The translations under genes and the position numbers were made by a program. DNA of 64,000 nt from Microlunatus phosphovorus NM-1 (GTDB lineage Bacteria > Actinomycetota > Actinomycetes > Propionibacteriales > Propionibacteriaceae), in the NCBI RefSeq assembly GCF_000270245.1, contig NC_015635.1:5456001-5520000 (forward strand), read 5' to 3'. The stretch's first letter is position 1. Each line of letters starts with the position of its first letter. Under the pieces are notes generated by a model. The model searched no databases and had not been told where the DNA came from. It saw nothing but the letters and a program-made list of their open reading frames with translations. Shown here in pieces: positions 1 to 7,876 of this stretch.

Positions 1-387
1 TCCCGTCGAAGCGACCGGCACCCGAAGGTCGGGCAGGATCTCGATCGAGGTCGCGGCCGCGACGATCTCGGCTTCGATCCCCGAACTGGCGAAGAGCAGA
101 TCGACGGCGACGTTCAACGGGTCGGCGATGAGGCGGACGGTCGAGAGACGCTCGAGGTACTCGTGTTCGACGATCCCCTGAGGCGGGTAGCCGCGAGCGC
201 CGAGTTGATGGATGACCAACTCGGCGGCCGCGTCGTCGTCGACTGCGACGATGAAGTCGACATCCTTCGTGAATCGCGGGATCGACCGGGCAGCAACCGC
301 CAGCCCACCGATCATCGCCCAACGTGCTTCGACCTCGTCCAGGTCGTTCGCGGCTCGCTTCACGGCGGCGTCGAAGGCGCTCACCAT
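1..387 (-). CDS. AbiEii-type nucleotidyltransferase (partial, runs off left edge)
   Basis: The reading frame starts with ATG at 387 and stays open to the window edge (129 codons visible). It reads MVSAFDAAVKRAAND, followed by the nucleotidyltransferase signature AMIGGLAVAARS ... TKDVDFIV. The GG-x-A helix followed by R-x-T-K-D-V-D-F is typical of AbiEii/DUF6036-like minimal nucleotidyltransferases, whose acidic pair in DVDF binds metal. In known systems these enzymes transfer nucleotides to tRNA or protein and act as toxins. The start overlaps the stop of the upstream 77-residue gene by seven bases, so the two are probably translated together. The C-terminus lies outside the window. Whether this is a toxin or a housekeeping-like enzyme is inference. 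Confidence 0.7.
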   Translation of the reverse strand, partial: MVSAFDAAVKRAANDLDEVEARWAMIGGLAVAARSIPRFTKDVDFIVAVDDDAAAELVIHQLGARGYPPQGIVEHEYLERLSTVRLIADPLNVAVDLLFASSGIEAEIVAAATSIEILPDLRVPVASTG

Positions 388-614
388 GCCCGATCCCCCA
401 GCGCATTCCGGAGCCGGTCGGGTTGCGGCGGTGCGATCAGCCACGCGCGAGTCAAGGCATCGATCTCCACGTCGTCAGCGTCGGGGTTCTCCCGGCGCAT
501 TCGTTGGCGGTAAAGCGCCACCCCGAACTCATGCAAGTCGAAGACGTCACGCACGCGCTGGCCCTCGGGAGTCGGCACGAACTCCGACTCCGAGCCCTCA
601 GCAGTAGCGCTCAT
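381..614 (-). CDS. Small protein partnered with nucleotidyltransferase
   Basis: This is a 77-residue protein beginning MSATAEGSESEF. Its core (VRDVFDLHEFGVALYRQ then MRRENPDADDVEIDALTRAW) resembles short actinobacterial proteins found upstream of minimal nucleotidyltransferases, with two predicted amphipathic helices. A longer frame reaches back to 716, but the extra 34 residues are rich in atypical composition, so the ATG at 614 is preferred; no strong ribosome site supports either. It overlaps the next gene, which suggests an antitoxin-like or accessory role. That role comes from arrangement only, since I do not recognise a characterised family. Confidence 0.55.
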   Translation of the reverse strand: MSATAEGSESEFVPTPEGQRVRDVFDLHEFGVALYRQRMRRENPDADDVEIDALTRAWLIAPPQPDRLRNALGDRAW

Positions 615-748
615 CGCGCGATCCAAGCGTTGCGGGTACGCCGACGGCAGGTCACGGCGCAGGTAGAGCCACCAAGGCTCACCAACGTTGCCGCACTGAG
701 AGTGCGGCTGTGCCAACTTCGTCGCATCCTGATAACCATCAACTCAAC

Positions 749-2113
749 TCAATGCATCATGTCCGCGAAGCGACTGTAGTGGCCTTGGAAGGCGACGGTG
801 ATGCTCTTGGTCGGTCCGTTGCGGTGCTTGGCCACATCGAAGTCGGCCTCGCCGGCCCGGTCGGACTCCTTGTCGTACAGATCAGGACGGTTGAGCAGGA
901 TGACCATGTCGGCGTCCTGCTCCAGCGAGCCGGACTCACGCAGGTCCGAGAGCATCGGCCGCTTGTCGGTGCGCTGCTCCGGGCCACGGTTGAGCTGGGA
1001 GAGGGCGACCACAGGCACCTCGAGCTCCTTGGCCAGCAGCTTGATCTGGCGGGAGAACTCGCTCACCTCGAGTTGACGGGACTCGACCCGCTTGCCGGAG
1101 GTCATCAGCTGGATGTAGTCGATCACCACCAGCTTGAGATCATGCCGTTGCTTCAGCCGCCGGGCCTTGGCCCGGATCTCCATCATGGTGAGGTTCGGGG
1201 AGTCGTCGATGTAGAGCGGCGCTTCCGACACCTGGCCCATCTTCGCCGCGACCCTGCTCCAGTCGTCGTCACTCATCCGGCCGCCACGAATATGGCCGAG
1301 CGGGATCTGCGCCTCGGCCGAGAGCAGCCGCATGGTGATCTCGATCTGGCTCATCTCCAACGAGAAGATCACCGAGGTCAGACCGTTCTTGATCGACGCC
1401 GACCGCGCCAGATCTAGTGCAAGGGTCGATTTGCCGCAGCCAGGTCTCGCGGCCACGATCACCATCTGGCCCGGATGAAGTCCGTTGGTCAGCTCATCCA
1501 GCTCGGAGAAGCCGGTCGGCACGCCGCCGAAGGACCCATCCCGGGAGGAGATGGCCTCCATCTCGTCCAGGGTCGGCTGCATCAGTTCTGACAGCGGCTT
1601 GTAGTCCTCGGTGGCGCGGCGCTCGGTGACGGCGTACACCTCGGCCTGAGCCCGGTCGACGATCTCGTCGACCTCACCCTCGCCCGAGTACGACATCTGG
1701 GCGATCCGTACGGACGCGTCGGCGAGTCGGCGCAGGATCGCCTTCTCCCGCACGATGTCGGCATAGAAGCCGGCATTCGCCGCCAGGGGCACACTCTGCA
1801 GCAGGTCGTGCAGGTAGGGCGCACCACCGACCCGGAGCAGTGAGCCGCGCTTGCCCAGCTCCGCCGCCACGGTGACGGCATCGGCGGGCTCGCCCCGGCC
1901 GTAGAGGTCGATGATCGCGTCATAGACCAGCTCGTGGGCCGGGCGATAGAAGTCGTTGCCGCGCAGTGCCTCGACGACCTCGGCGATCGCATCCTTGGAC
2001 AGCATCATCGCGCCGAGCACACACTGCTCGGCCGTCATGTCCTGAGGCGGAGTCCGATCAAGACCGCGGACCGAGTCGTCACCATACTGGGGGATTGCCT
2101 CGGCCAGACTCAC
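749..2113 (-). CDS. dnaB: Replicative DNA helicase DnaB
   Basis: DnaB is the hexameric 5'-3' helicase that unwinds DNA ahead of the replisome. The 454-residue protein has the N-terminal DnaB domain (TPPQDMTAEQCVLGAMM near the start) and the RecA-like C-terminal ATPase. Its Walker A is ARPGCGKSTL at about residues 222-231, and further markers are VVIDYIQLM and the ALSQLNRG motif. Length is normal and there is no intein. I chose GTG at 2113 because AGGGGG lies seven bases upstream; an in-frame ATG at 2164 would add 17 residues. The usual actinobacterial partners rplI, ssb and rpsF are not beside it; csoR lies upstream on the opposite strand. Confidence 0.95.
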   Translation of the reverse strand: MSLAEAIPQYGDDSVRGLDRTPPQDMTAEQCVLGAMMLSKDAIAEVVEALRGNDFYRPAHELVYDAIIDLYGRGEPADAVTVAAELGKRGSLLRVGGAPYLHDLLQSVPLAANAGFYADIVREKAILRRLADASVRIAQMSYSGEGEVDEIVDRAQAEVYAVTERRATEDYKPLSELMQPTLDEMEAISSRDGSFGGVPTGFSELDELTNGLHPGQMVIVAARPGCGKSTLALDLARSASIKNGLTSVIFSLEMSQIEITMRLLSAEAQIPLGHIRGGRMSDDDWSRVAAKMGQVSEAPLYIDDSPNLTMMEIRAKARRLKQRHDLKLVVIDYIQLMTSGKRVESRQLEVSEFSRQIKLLAKELEVPVVALSQLNRGPEQRTDKRPMLSDLRESGSLEQDADMVILLNRPDLYDKESDRAGEADFDVAKHRNGPTKSITVAFQGHYSRFADMMH

Positions 2114-2285
2114 GCCACGTCCCCCTTCGTGCCGCACCCGACGGGCGGCGTCATTAGCAAGCATGTTCGTACGCTACGAGCCACCACTGACAGCCCTTCG
2201 ATGACCGCGATCATCGGAGTCGGCCGGGGCAGCGCGTGCCAAGCTACGCCCGTTCCTCGGTCCGGCGCCAGCCCAGGTGAACAAG

Positions 2286-2553
2286 TTATCCACAGGGGGT
2301 GTGGACAACTTGGGGACCCGTGTGGAGGACACGCGACGGGGTTGTGCACTCCCTGGGTACAAGCCTGGGGACAGTTCCTGCCTACTCCGACAAACTGCTC
2401 TCTGACTAGGTGCGATGTGAATGGCAGCCGGTGGACAGAAACTTCTTTCGGGCGCGTCTTCGCCGTCTCGGACAGCGTCTGTCCCACCTTGACAAAGCCC
2501 TCCTTCACATGAGATTCCACAGGCCTTGTGCACAACCCAACCGATTGTCCAGC
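2286..2553. promoter_or_regulatory. DnaA-box-like cluster in the dnaB-csoR intergenic region
   Basis: The 560-bp gap between dnaB and csoR contains several DnaA-box-like sequences. TTATCCACA (2286-2294) and, five bases later, TTGTCCACA on the minus strand (2300-2308) are both perfect consensus boxes in inverted orientation, separated by GGGGG. Weaker sites are TTGTGCACT (2342-2350), a minus-strand CTGTCCACC (2430-2438), the palindrome TTGTGCACAA (2526-2535) and TTGTCCAGC (2545-2553). The cluster may let DnaA control dnaB or titrate DnaA. No dnaA, dnaN or AT-rich unwinding element is seen here, so I do not call it oriC. Confidence 0.55.
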
Positions 2554-2597
2554 CGCTTTCGGACACCTGCCGTTCGATCGGCGTTTCCGGTCCGGAC

Positions 2598-2636
2598 TTG
2601 GGCGAACGCTCCCGATCGCATACTCTAGGGGGGTAT
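2598..2636 (+). promoter_or_regulatory. csoR promoter with CsoR operator
   Basis: A candidate promoter has -35 TTGGGC (2598-2603), a 17-base spacer and -10 TACTCT (2621-2626). Overlapping the -10 is ATACTCTAGGGGGGTAT (2620-2636), a pseudo-palindrome with ATAC and GTAT ends around a G-tract, the pattern of CsoR-family operators. Its position suggests that apo-CsoR represses its own gene and is released by Cu(I). This is read from the sequence and has not been tested. Confidence 0.65.
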
Positions 2637-2673
2637 CGCGCCGGATGCGTCCGGCCCGTCTCCGAGGAGTCCG

Positions 2674-3021
2674 ATGAGCCACCCGGCCGAGCCCACCATC
2701 GCCGATCCGACCCACCCCGAGGGCCCCACCGGGCACGCTCAGCACGGCTATATCGACGCCAAGGACGACTACCTCAAGCGACTTCGCCGGATCGAGGGCC
2801 AGGCCCGAGGTCTGCAGCGAATGGTCGAAGAGGAAAAGTACTGCATCGACATCCTCACCCAGGTCTCCGCGATGACCAGCGCGCTGCGGTCGGTTGCTCT
2901 CGGGCTCCTCGACGAACATCTCCAGCACTGCGTCGTCCAAGCCGCCGCCGAGGGCGGTGCGGAAGCCGAAGCGAAGCTGCACGAGGCCTCCCAAGCCATC
3001 GCCCGCCTGGTCCGCTCCTGA
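2674..3021 (+). CDS. csoR: CsoR-family copper-sensing repressor
   Basis: This is a 115-residue all-helical DUF156 repressor. The Cu(I) ligand set of CsoR is present: Cys57 (in EEKYCIDIL), His82 and Cys86 (in LDEHLQHC), matching the C-H-C pattern of copper sensors rather than those of the formaldehyde (FrmR) or nickel (RcnR) branches. The N-terminal 25 residues are His/Pro-rich and variable. An operator of the expected type overlaps its promoter. No copper ATPase or chaperone gene lies within the window, so targets other than itself must be elsewhere. Confidence 0.9.
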   Translation: MSHPAEPTIADPTHPEGPTGHAQHGYIDAKDDYLKRLRRIEGQARGLQRMVEEEKYCIDILTQVSAMTSALRSVALGLLDEHLQHCVVQAAAEGGAEAEAKLHEASQAIARLVRS

Positions 3022-3034
3022 GCGCGCCAACTCC

Positions 3035-3601
3035 TCAGCCACTCGCCGGCGGACCCACCGCGTACCGCAGGGTGACGAAGTCCTCGCCGTCCGGTGTCGC
3101 GCTGATCAGTCTGAGCCGAGGCGGGGTGAGACGGCGCGGGAGCAGTGGCGCCCCGCCACCGAGGAACACTGAGCCGACGCCGAGGATGATCTCGTCCAGC
3201 AGCCCGACATCGGCGAACTGACCGACCAGTTCGCCACCGCCGACCAGCCAGACGTTCTTACCGGCCGCGGCCTCGACCATCTGTGCGTGCACCGGCGCCA
3301 CATCGCCGCTCACGAAGCGGATATCGGCACCCGGCACTGCCGGCAGATCACGACTGGTGAACACCCAGGTCGGCTGCTCGTACGGCCACGTCCCTGGCTC
3401 CTCCAGCAGCTCTTCGTGATCGAGAACCCACTGGTAGGTGGTGGAGCCCATCGCGATCGCGCCGACCTCGGCGATGAATGCCGGATACTCCTGCTCTCCC
3501 TCCTCGGACTGCCGCAGGGCCAGCAGCCAGTCCAAGGAGTTGTCCGGATCGGCGATGAATCCGTCGATGCTGGTCGCGGTGAAATACTGCGTACGCGTCA
3601 T
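3035..3601 (-). CDS. Dihydrofolate reductase family protein (RibD C-terminal-like)
   Basis: The 188-residue protein starts MTRTQYFTATSIDGFIA, the N-terminal strand and SxDGxIA motif of the DHFR/RibD-C fold. It continues with GSTTYQWVL and the nucleotide-binding stretch NVWLVGGGELVGQF. Such stand-alone proteins are probably NADPH-dependent reductases of unknown substrate; true folate activity is not implied. It ends 13 bases from csoR (convergent), and its ATG overlaps the stop of the upstream DUF4188 gene by four bases, so the two form an operon. Confidence 0.85.
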   Translation of the reverse strand: MTRTQYFTATSIDGFIADPDNSLDWLLALRQSEEGEQEYPAFIAEVGAIAMGSTTYQWVLDHEELLEEPGTWPYEQPTWVFTSRDLPAVPGADIRFVSGDVAPVHAQMVEAAAGKNVWLVGGGELVGQFADVGLLDEIILGVGSVFLGGGAPLLPRRLTPPRLRLISATPDGEDFVTLRYAVGPPASG

Positions 3602-4125
3602 GTCCTCATCGTGTCAGCGCCCACCGACACTCGCACGGCGCGGACGTCCGTCCCACCCCGGCGGAACCGATCGGGTGCGCGATCACCACGTCGGCCGACC
3701 GGGATCGCGGCCGTCGCCTTGGCAAGTCCGCGAATGGGCATGCCGGCGTAGACGGACTCAGCCACGGCGACCTGGAACGTCTCGTGCCAGATCCCGACCG
3801 CACCCGGCGCTCGCCGAGCGCGCTGATTGAAGCGGGCCCAGGCCGGCCGGTGCCGGGCGTCGGGCCGGGACGCATACGCGTACAGCTTGTCGTGACTGTT
3901 CCAGTACATGACGACCAGCGGCCCGCCCTCCCCCATGGTCAGCCGGTAGCCGAGCATCCCCGAGTCGGGGTCCTTCGCCAGCTCGGCGAGCATCGGTGGC
4001 ATCGCGTTGAAAACAGGCAGCCACAGATCCGGCCGCCACCATCGGTTGATCCGCATCCCGATCAGGAACACGACCAACTCGCCGTCGTAGTCGTGGGTGA
4101 TCCGGCCGTTCTCGATCTTCGCCAT
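3598..4125 (-). CDS. DUF4188 domain protein (heme-aldoxime/monooxygenase-like)
   Basis: The 175-residue protein begins MAKIENGRITHDYDGELVVFL and contains MRINRWWRPDLWLPVF, GYRLTMGEGGPLVVMYW and GIWHETFQV. These match DUF4188 proteins, a dimeric alpha-beta barrel family related to antibiotic-biosynthesis monooxygenases and aldoxime dehydratases. The true substrate is unknown. The last 40 residues are Arg-rich and low in similarity to the core. It is the first gene of the pair with the DHFR-like protein, divergent from the MerR gene, so it is the likely regulatory target of that protein. Confidence 0.75.
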   Translation of the reverse strand: MAKIENGRITHDYDGELVVFLIGMRINRWWRPDLWLPVFNAMPPMLAELAKDPDSGMLGYRLTMGEGGPLVVMYWNSHDKLYAYASRPDARHRPAWARFNQRARRAPGAVGIWHETFQVAVAESVYAGMPIRGLAKATAAIPVGRRGDRAPDRFRRGGTDVRAVRVSVGADTMRT

Positions 4126-4141
4126 CGCCTTCTCCGTCTTA

Positions 4142-4186
4142 TAGATAGTGTCACTGGCTACTCTCTATTATTAGATAGTGTTACTG
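4142..4186. promoter_or_regulatory. Divergent regulatory region with 15-bp direct repeats
   Basis: An AT-rich patch between DUF4188 and merR holds TAGATAGTGTCACTG (4142-4156) and TAGATAGTGTTACTG (4172-4186), identical at 14 of 15 positions and exactly 30 bases apart (three helical turns). ACTCTCTA (4160-4167) and TAGATAGT (4172-4179) also form an imperfect inverted repeat. This is a good candidate operator for the divergent MerR protein or another repressor. Confidence 0.6.
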
Positions 4187-4226
4187 TCCGTTGTCAAGAG
4201 AAGGGCGACGAATGAGGAGGACGAGG

Positions 4227-4874
4227 ATGCGCATCTCGGAGCTGTCTCGGGTCAGCGGCGTCCCGGTGCCGACCGTCAAGTTCTATCTGCGAGAAGGCTT
4301 GCTGTCCGAGGGAGTGCGCACCTCGCCGAATCAAGCCCAGTACGACGATTCCCACCTGCAACGACTACGCCTGATCCGCGCCCTGGTCGGAGCCGGCGGA
4401 TTGTCCCTGGCCACCACCCGGGAGGTCCTCCGCCAGGTCGACGAACCCGCCGAGTTGACGCTGGCCGTGCTCGGCGCCGCGCACGCCGCCGTGTCTCCCG
4501 ATCGTCCCGAGGACGTCGACCTGACCCCGGCCGTCGACCTCCTCCGTCGATGGGGCTGGGCGGCGTGTCTGACGGCTGCCGCGACCGATCCGGGTCAGGT
4601 CGACGACGCCTTGGCGGCCCTGGCGATGGCCGTGACTGCCCTGGCCGAGGCCGGGTTCGAGATCCCCGTCGATACCTTCGACACCTACGCCGACGCCATG
4701 ATGCAGGTCGCCCAGGCCGAGATCGCCAGGATCCCCACCGAGTCGGCCGACGCCGCCGTGCGGTACGTGGTGCTGGGCACCGTCCTGGCGGAACCCGTGC
4801 TGCTCGCTCTCCGCCGACTGGCTCAGCGTGAGGCGTCCGCCGCCCGTTTCCCGCCGTCGAGCGAGCAGCCCTGA
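4227..4874 (+). CDS. MerR-family transcriptional regulator
   Basis: The 215-residue protein opens with MRISELSRVSGVPVPTVKFY, the winged-helix of MerR proteins, followed by the YLREGLL and QAQYDDSHLQRL signatures. The C-terminal 130 residues are helical and probably bind an effector; there is no cysteine metal site, so a metal sensor is unlikely. The ATG at 4227 has GAGGAGG six bases upstream; ATG 4212 is an alternative. It is divergent from the DUF4188/DHFR-like pair. Its last 52 bases overlap the convergent response-regulator gene. Confidence 0.85.
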   Translation: MRISELSRVSGVPVPTVKFYLREGLLSEGVRTSPNQAQYDDSHLQRLRLIRALVGAGGLSLATTREVLRQVDEPAELTLAVLGAAHAAVSPDRPEDVDLTPAVDLLRRWGWAACLTAAATDPGQVDDALAALAMAVTALAEAGFEIPVDTFDTYADAMMQVAQAEIARIPTESADAAVRYVVLGTVLAEPVLLALRRLAQREASAARFPPSSEQP

Positions 4875-5533
4875 CCCTCGCCCAGTTGGGTGAAGGCTTG
4901 TCTCTCGTGCAACAGCAGCGCGACCTGCACACGGTTGGTGGTGCCGAGCTTGGTGTTGATGTTGACCAGATGGGTCTTCACCGTGGCGAGCCCGACGTGG
5001 AGTTCCCGAGCGATCTCGGCATTGGTCAGTCCGCGAGACACCCTCTCGGCCACGGCCTGCTCCCGGTTGGTCAGCCTGGTCAGCGGATCGATCCGCGCCG
5101 GAGCTGGGCGATCCGGCGAACGGCCGGCGCCGGCAAGCGTGACCAACCGGGCAAGCACCGCCGGAGACAGCCGGAGATCACCCTCCGCCGCCCGCAGCAC
5201 GGCATCGACCAAGTCGGCGGGCTCTGTGTCCTTCAGCAGAAACCCTGCCGCACCGGCCTGCAGCGCATCCAGGATGAAGTCGTCGGTGTCGAAAGCGGTC
5301 AACATCACGACCGCCATGCCGTCGGAGGCGAGCTCACGTGCGGCATCGAGGCCATTCCGCCGCGGCATCCGGATGTCCATCAACACGACATCCGGCCTGG
5401 TCGCCCGGGCCAGCTCCACCGCCTGGTCACCATCAGAGGCCTCGGCCACCACCTCGATCCCGCTGGCCCCGTCGAGCAGCATCCGCAGCCCGGTACGCAG
5501 CAGCGCCTCGTCATCGGCGATGAGCACTCTCAC
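4823..5533 (-). CDS. NarL/LuxR-family response regulator
   Basis: The receiver domain has the acidic pair Asp7-Asp8, phospho-acceptor Asp53 in VLMDIRMP, Thr in MLTAFD and Lys in LLKDTEP. A C-terminal LuxR helix-turn-helix follows (LTNREQAVAERVSRGLTNAEIA ... TVKTHLVNI). Start GTG 5533 overlaps the kinase stop by four bases (GTGA), which is why I prefer it to GTG 5545. With the upstream histidine kinase it forms a two-component system. The target is not evident; the divergent CPBP gene and its own operon are candidates. Confidence 0.9.
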   Translation of the reverse strand: MRVLIADDEALLRTGLRMLLDGASGIEVVAEASDGDQAVELARATRPDVVLMDIRMPRRNGLDAARELASDGMAVVMLTAFDTDDFILDALQAGAAGFLLKDTEPADLVDAVLRAAEGDLRLSPAVLARLVTLAGAGRSPDRPAPARIDPLTRLTNREQAVAERVSRGLTNAEIARELHVGLATVKTHLVNINTKLGTTNRVQVALLLHERQAFTQLGEGQGCSLDGGKRAADASR

Positions 5534-6768
5534 CACGGCAGCCACGCCGTCACGACGAACTCCTGTCCCTCAGTTCCGGCGCGGCACCAACCACCGGCCA
5601 GGCGAGCCCGCTCGGCCATGCCGGCCAACCCGAGGCCCGACCCGAGCCCGGCGACTCCAGGTGACTCGCCGGCGGCCACTTGATTGCGAATCTCGATCGA
5701 GACCCCCGCCGAGGGTGCACCGGACAACCGCACCATGACCGGCTGACCGGGCGCATGCTTGCGCGCGTTGGTCAACGCCTCCTGCACGATCCGGTACGCG
5801 TGCCGCGACGTTCCCGCTGGAACGTCCCCGACCATGAACTCCTCGGCAGGCAGCAGCGTCACACCGTCGGTGATCAGCTCGCCCAGTCTGCCGAGATCGG
5901 ACTGCGGTGCCGCCGCATCCTGACCGCTGCGCAGCACGCCCAGGATCTCCCGGAGCTCCGCATTGGCGCTCCGAGCGGCGGACCCGACGGTCGCGGCCGC
6001 CTCCCGGGTCGCTTCCGGACCGAGATCGGCTCGATACTCCAGCACTCCGGCGTGCACCGCGACCAGGCTCAGGTGATGGGCCAGCGAGTCGTGCATCTCG
6101 CGGGCGATCCGGGTGCGCTCGGCTTCTCGCGTCCGGGCCAGCCGGGCCTCGTGCTCGCGCTCTTCGGCTTCTCGCTGCCGCACCAGCGCGGCGTGCTCGC
6201 GCTGGGCGGCCGCCGCAGCCTCGGCCAGCGCGGTGACCTCGGCATCGCGTCGGCCTCGGGCGACACCGATCAGCACCGGGACGCAGAGCAGGATGACGGC
6301 GAGACCGGCCACCTGCCACCAGGGCTGCGGCGGAAGGCGGAGGGCGGTCGACCAGATCCAGTCACTCACCACCGCCGCAACCACCACCATGGCACCGACC
6401 AGTGCCAGCAGGCGATAGGCCCGGGAGGCGGCGGCCCGCACCAAGACCACGACCAGGGCCGGCACCGCCAGCGCTGACACCGAGGTCGTGATCGCGATCA
6501 GCACGGCAGCCCAGACCCGCGTACGGCGTCCCACCGCCGCCAAGACGACGAGCGCCATCGTGCCGACCGCCAGATCGAGCACCAGCAGGGCACCGAGCGC
6601 AAGATCTTGCTCCGGCCGCGGCGGATCCGGCAACAACTCCAGCGTGATGCCAGCAGTGAGCACGAAGAGCCCCAACCCGAGCACGCCACAGATCGCCACC
6701 GTGCGGAGGCTCCGCCACCGGTCGCGAGCCGGTGTCACCGAAGCCGGCGGCTGAGGCGTCGAGGTCAC
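5530..6768 (-). CDS. NarL-type sensor histidine kinase
   Basis: This is a membrane histidine kinase of the HisKA_3 type. Five or six hydrophobic segments occupy the N-terminal half, followed by a basic/acidic coiled coil (REAEEREHEARLARTREAER). The H-box MHDSLAHHLSLVAVHAG holds the phosphorylated His, and a HATPase domain carries the N-box EALTNARKHAPG and G-box GLGSGLGLAGMAERA. There is no extracellular sensor loop of size, so the signal is likely sensed in the membrane. GTG 6768 is chosen because the longer frame to 6885 would run into the divergent CPBP start. Confidence 0.88.
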   Translation of the reverse strand: MTSTPQPPASVTPARDRWRSLRTVAICGVLGLGLFVLTAGITLELLPDPPRPEQDLALGALLVLDLAVGTMALVVLAAVGRRTRVWAAVLIAITTSVSALAVPALVVVLVRAAASRAYRLLALVGAMVVVAAVVSDWIWSTALRLPPQPWWQVAGLAVILLCVPVLIGVARGRRDAEVTALAEAAAAAQREHAALVRQREAEEREHEARLARTREAERTRIAREMHDSLAHHLSLVAVHAGVLEYRADLGPEATREAAATVGSAARSANAELREILGVLRSGQDAAAPQSDLGRLGELITDGVTLLPAEEFMVGDVPAGTSRHAYRIVQEALTNARKHAPGQPVMVRLSGAPSAGVSIEIRNQVAAGESPGVAGLGSGLGLAGMAERARLAGGWCRAGTEGQEFVVTAWLPW

Positions 6769-6877
6769 CCGTAGACGGTACCGAGGCCGCTCCACCGCCG
6801 CCTCCACCGAAGGGTTGAACCTACTCAGGTCCGCGCTCCGATGTGCCCGACCAGTTGGCTCCCCGAGAGTGGCGATC

Positions 6878-7876
6878 ATGACCACACCATCAAACCCGGT
6901 CCCCGAATTCCTCGAGTTTCATCGCCTGGCCCAGCTGTCTCAGCCGTGGCGTTGGTGGCGACCGATATCCGTGCTGGCGGTGGCCCTCGGGCTCTACGCT
7001 GCCCTGTTGATCGTGCCGATTCTGTGCCTGGTCGTGATCGAGGACGTCCATCCCACGATCGCACCGATCGTCGATCAGGTGCTGGGAGCCGACAGTCTCA
7101 ACGATCCGGCCGGCCTCGCGGTGCTCCTGATCCTGATCGCGCTCATGCTGCCGGCGGCGACGCTGGCGGTGCGCCTCGTGGGTCGGCGCCGGGCCGGCAC
7201 CCTGCTGTCGGTCACCGGCAGACTGCGCTGGCGACTGGTGGGCCGGGCAGCCGCCATCACCACCGTCGTCCTGAGCGTCTTCACCGGTGTCATCCTGCTG
7301 ATGGAACCACCGACCAAGGCCATCCCCGCCCAGGACCTCGGCTGGCTGGTGACCAAGGTGATCTTAGTCCTCCTCATCGTGCCCTGGCAGGCCGCGGCCG
7401 AGGAGGTCGTCTTCCGCGGCCTACTGCTTCAAACGGTCGGCAGTTGGCTGCGACACCCTGCCTGGGCGATCCTGCTGCCGCTGCCGCTGTTCGTGGTGGG
7501 CCACGACTACGACGGGTACGGCATGGCCGGCGTAGCCGTCTTCGCCGCCGTGGCCGGCTATCTGACCTGGCGTACCGGTGGGCTGGAAGCGGCCATCGGC
7601 CTGCATGTGGTCAACAACGTCGGCGCCTTCATCCTGGCCCTGCTCACCGGCGCCGATCTGGACGCCACCTCGGTCGATCCGCTGGCGGCCGCGCTCAGCA
7701 TCGCGTACACGTTGATCACCGCGGTGCTGATCCTCGGCTCCCGTCGCAACGAACGACACCCCGTCGCGAGCGACCGCGAACGTAGCGCCGGCTCCGTCTG
7801 GAGTGACGAGCGAGCAGACGCGTTCTTTGTCTGCGAGGGAGGAGCGAAGACGGAGACTTCAGCGCGGAGTGAGTAG
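6878..7876 (+). CDS. CPBP-family intramembrane glutamic protease
   Basis: The 332-residue polytopic membrane protein has the CPBP/Abi motifs: AAEEVVFRGLL (Glu-Glu-x3-Arg), FVVGHDYDG with the motif-2 His, and GLHVVNNVGAF with the last motif. These are Rce1-like active-site residues inside the membrane. Bacterial members act in bacteriocin self-protection or protein maturation; the substrate here is unknown. The final 45 residues are hydrophilic, rich in Ser/Arg/Glu, and look like translated intergenic repeat sequence. The gene overlaps the convergent mannosyltransferase by 18 bases. Confidence 0.85.
   Translation: MTTPSNPVPEFLEFHRLAQLSQPWRWWRPISVLAVALGLYAALLIVPILCLVVIEDVHPTIAPIVDQVLGADSLNDPAGLAVLLILIALMLPAATLAVRLVGRRRAGTLLSVTGRLRWRLVGRAAAITTVVLSVFTGVILLMEPPTKAIPAQDLGWLVTKVILVLLIVPWQAAAEEVVFRGLLLQTVGSWLRHPAWAILLPLPLFVVGHDYDGYGMAGVAVFAAVAGYLTWRTGGLEAAIGLHVVNNVGAFILALLTGADLDATSVDPLAAALSIAYTLITAVLILGSRRNERHPVASDRERSAGSVWSDERADAFFVCEGGAKTETSARSE

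Noticed and set aside
749-2113. Intein in DnaB
   Set aside because: Length and motif spacing are normal, with an uninterrupted Walker A region.
2284-2560. Possible chromosomal origin (oriC)
   Set aside because: DnaA-like boxes are present but dnaA, dnaN, rpmH and an AT-rich unwinding region are not. The boxes are few and mixed with csoR/dnaB promoter DNA.
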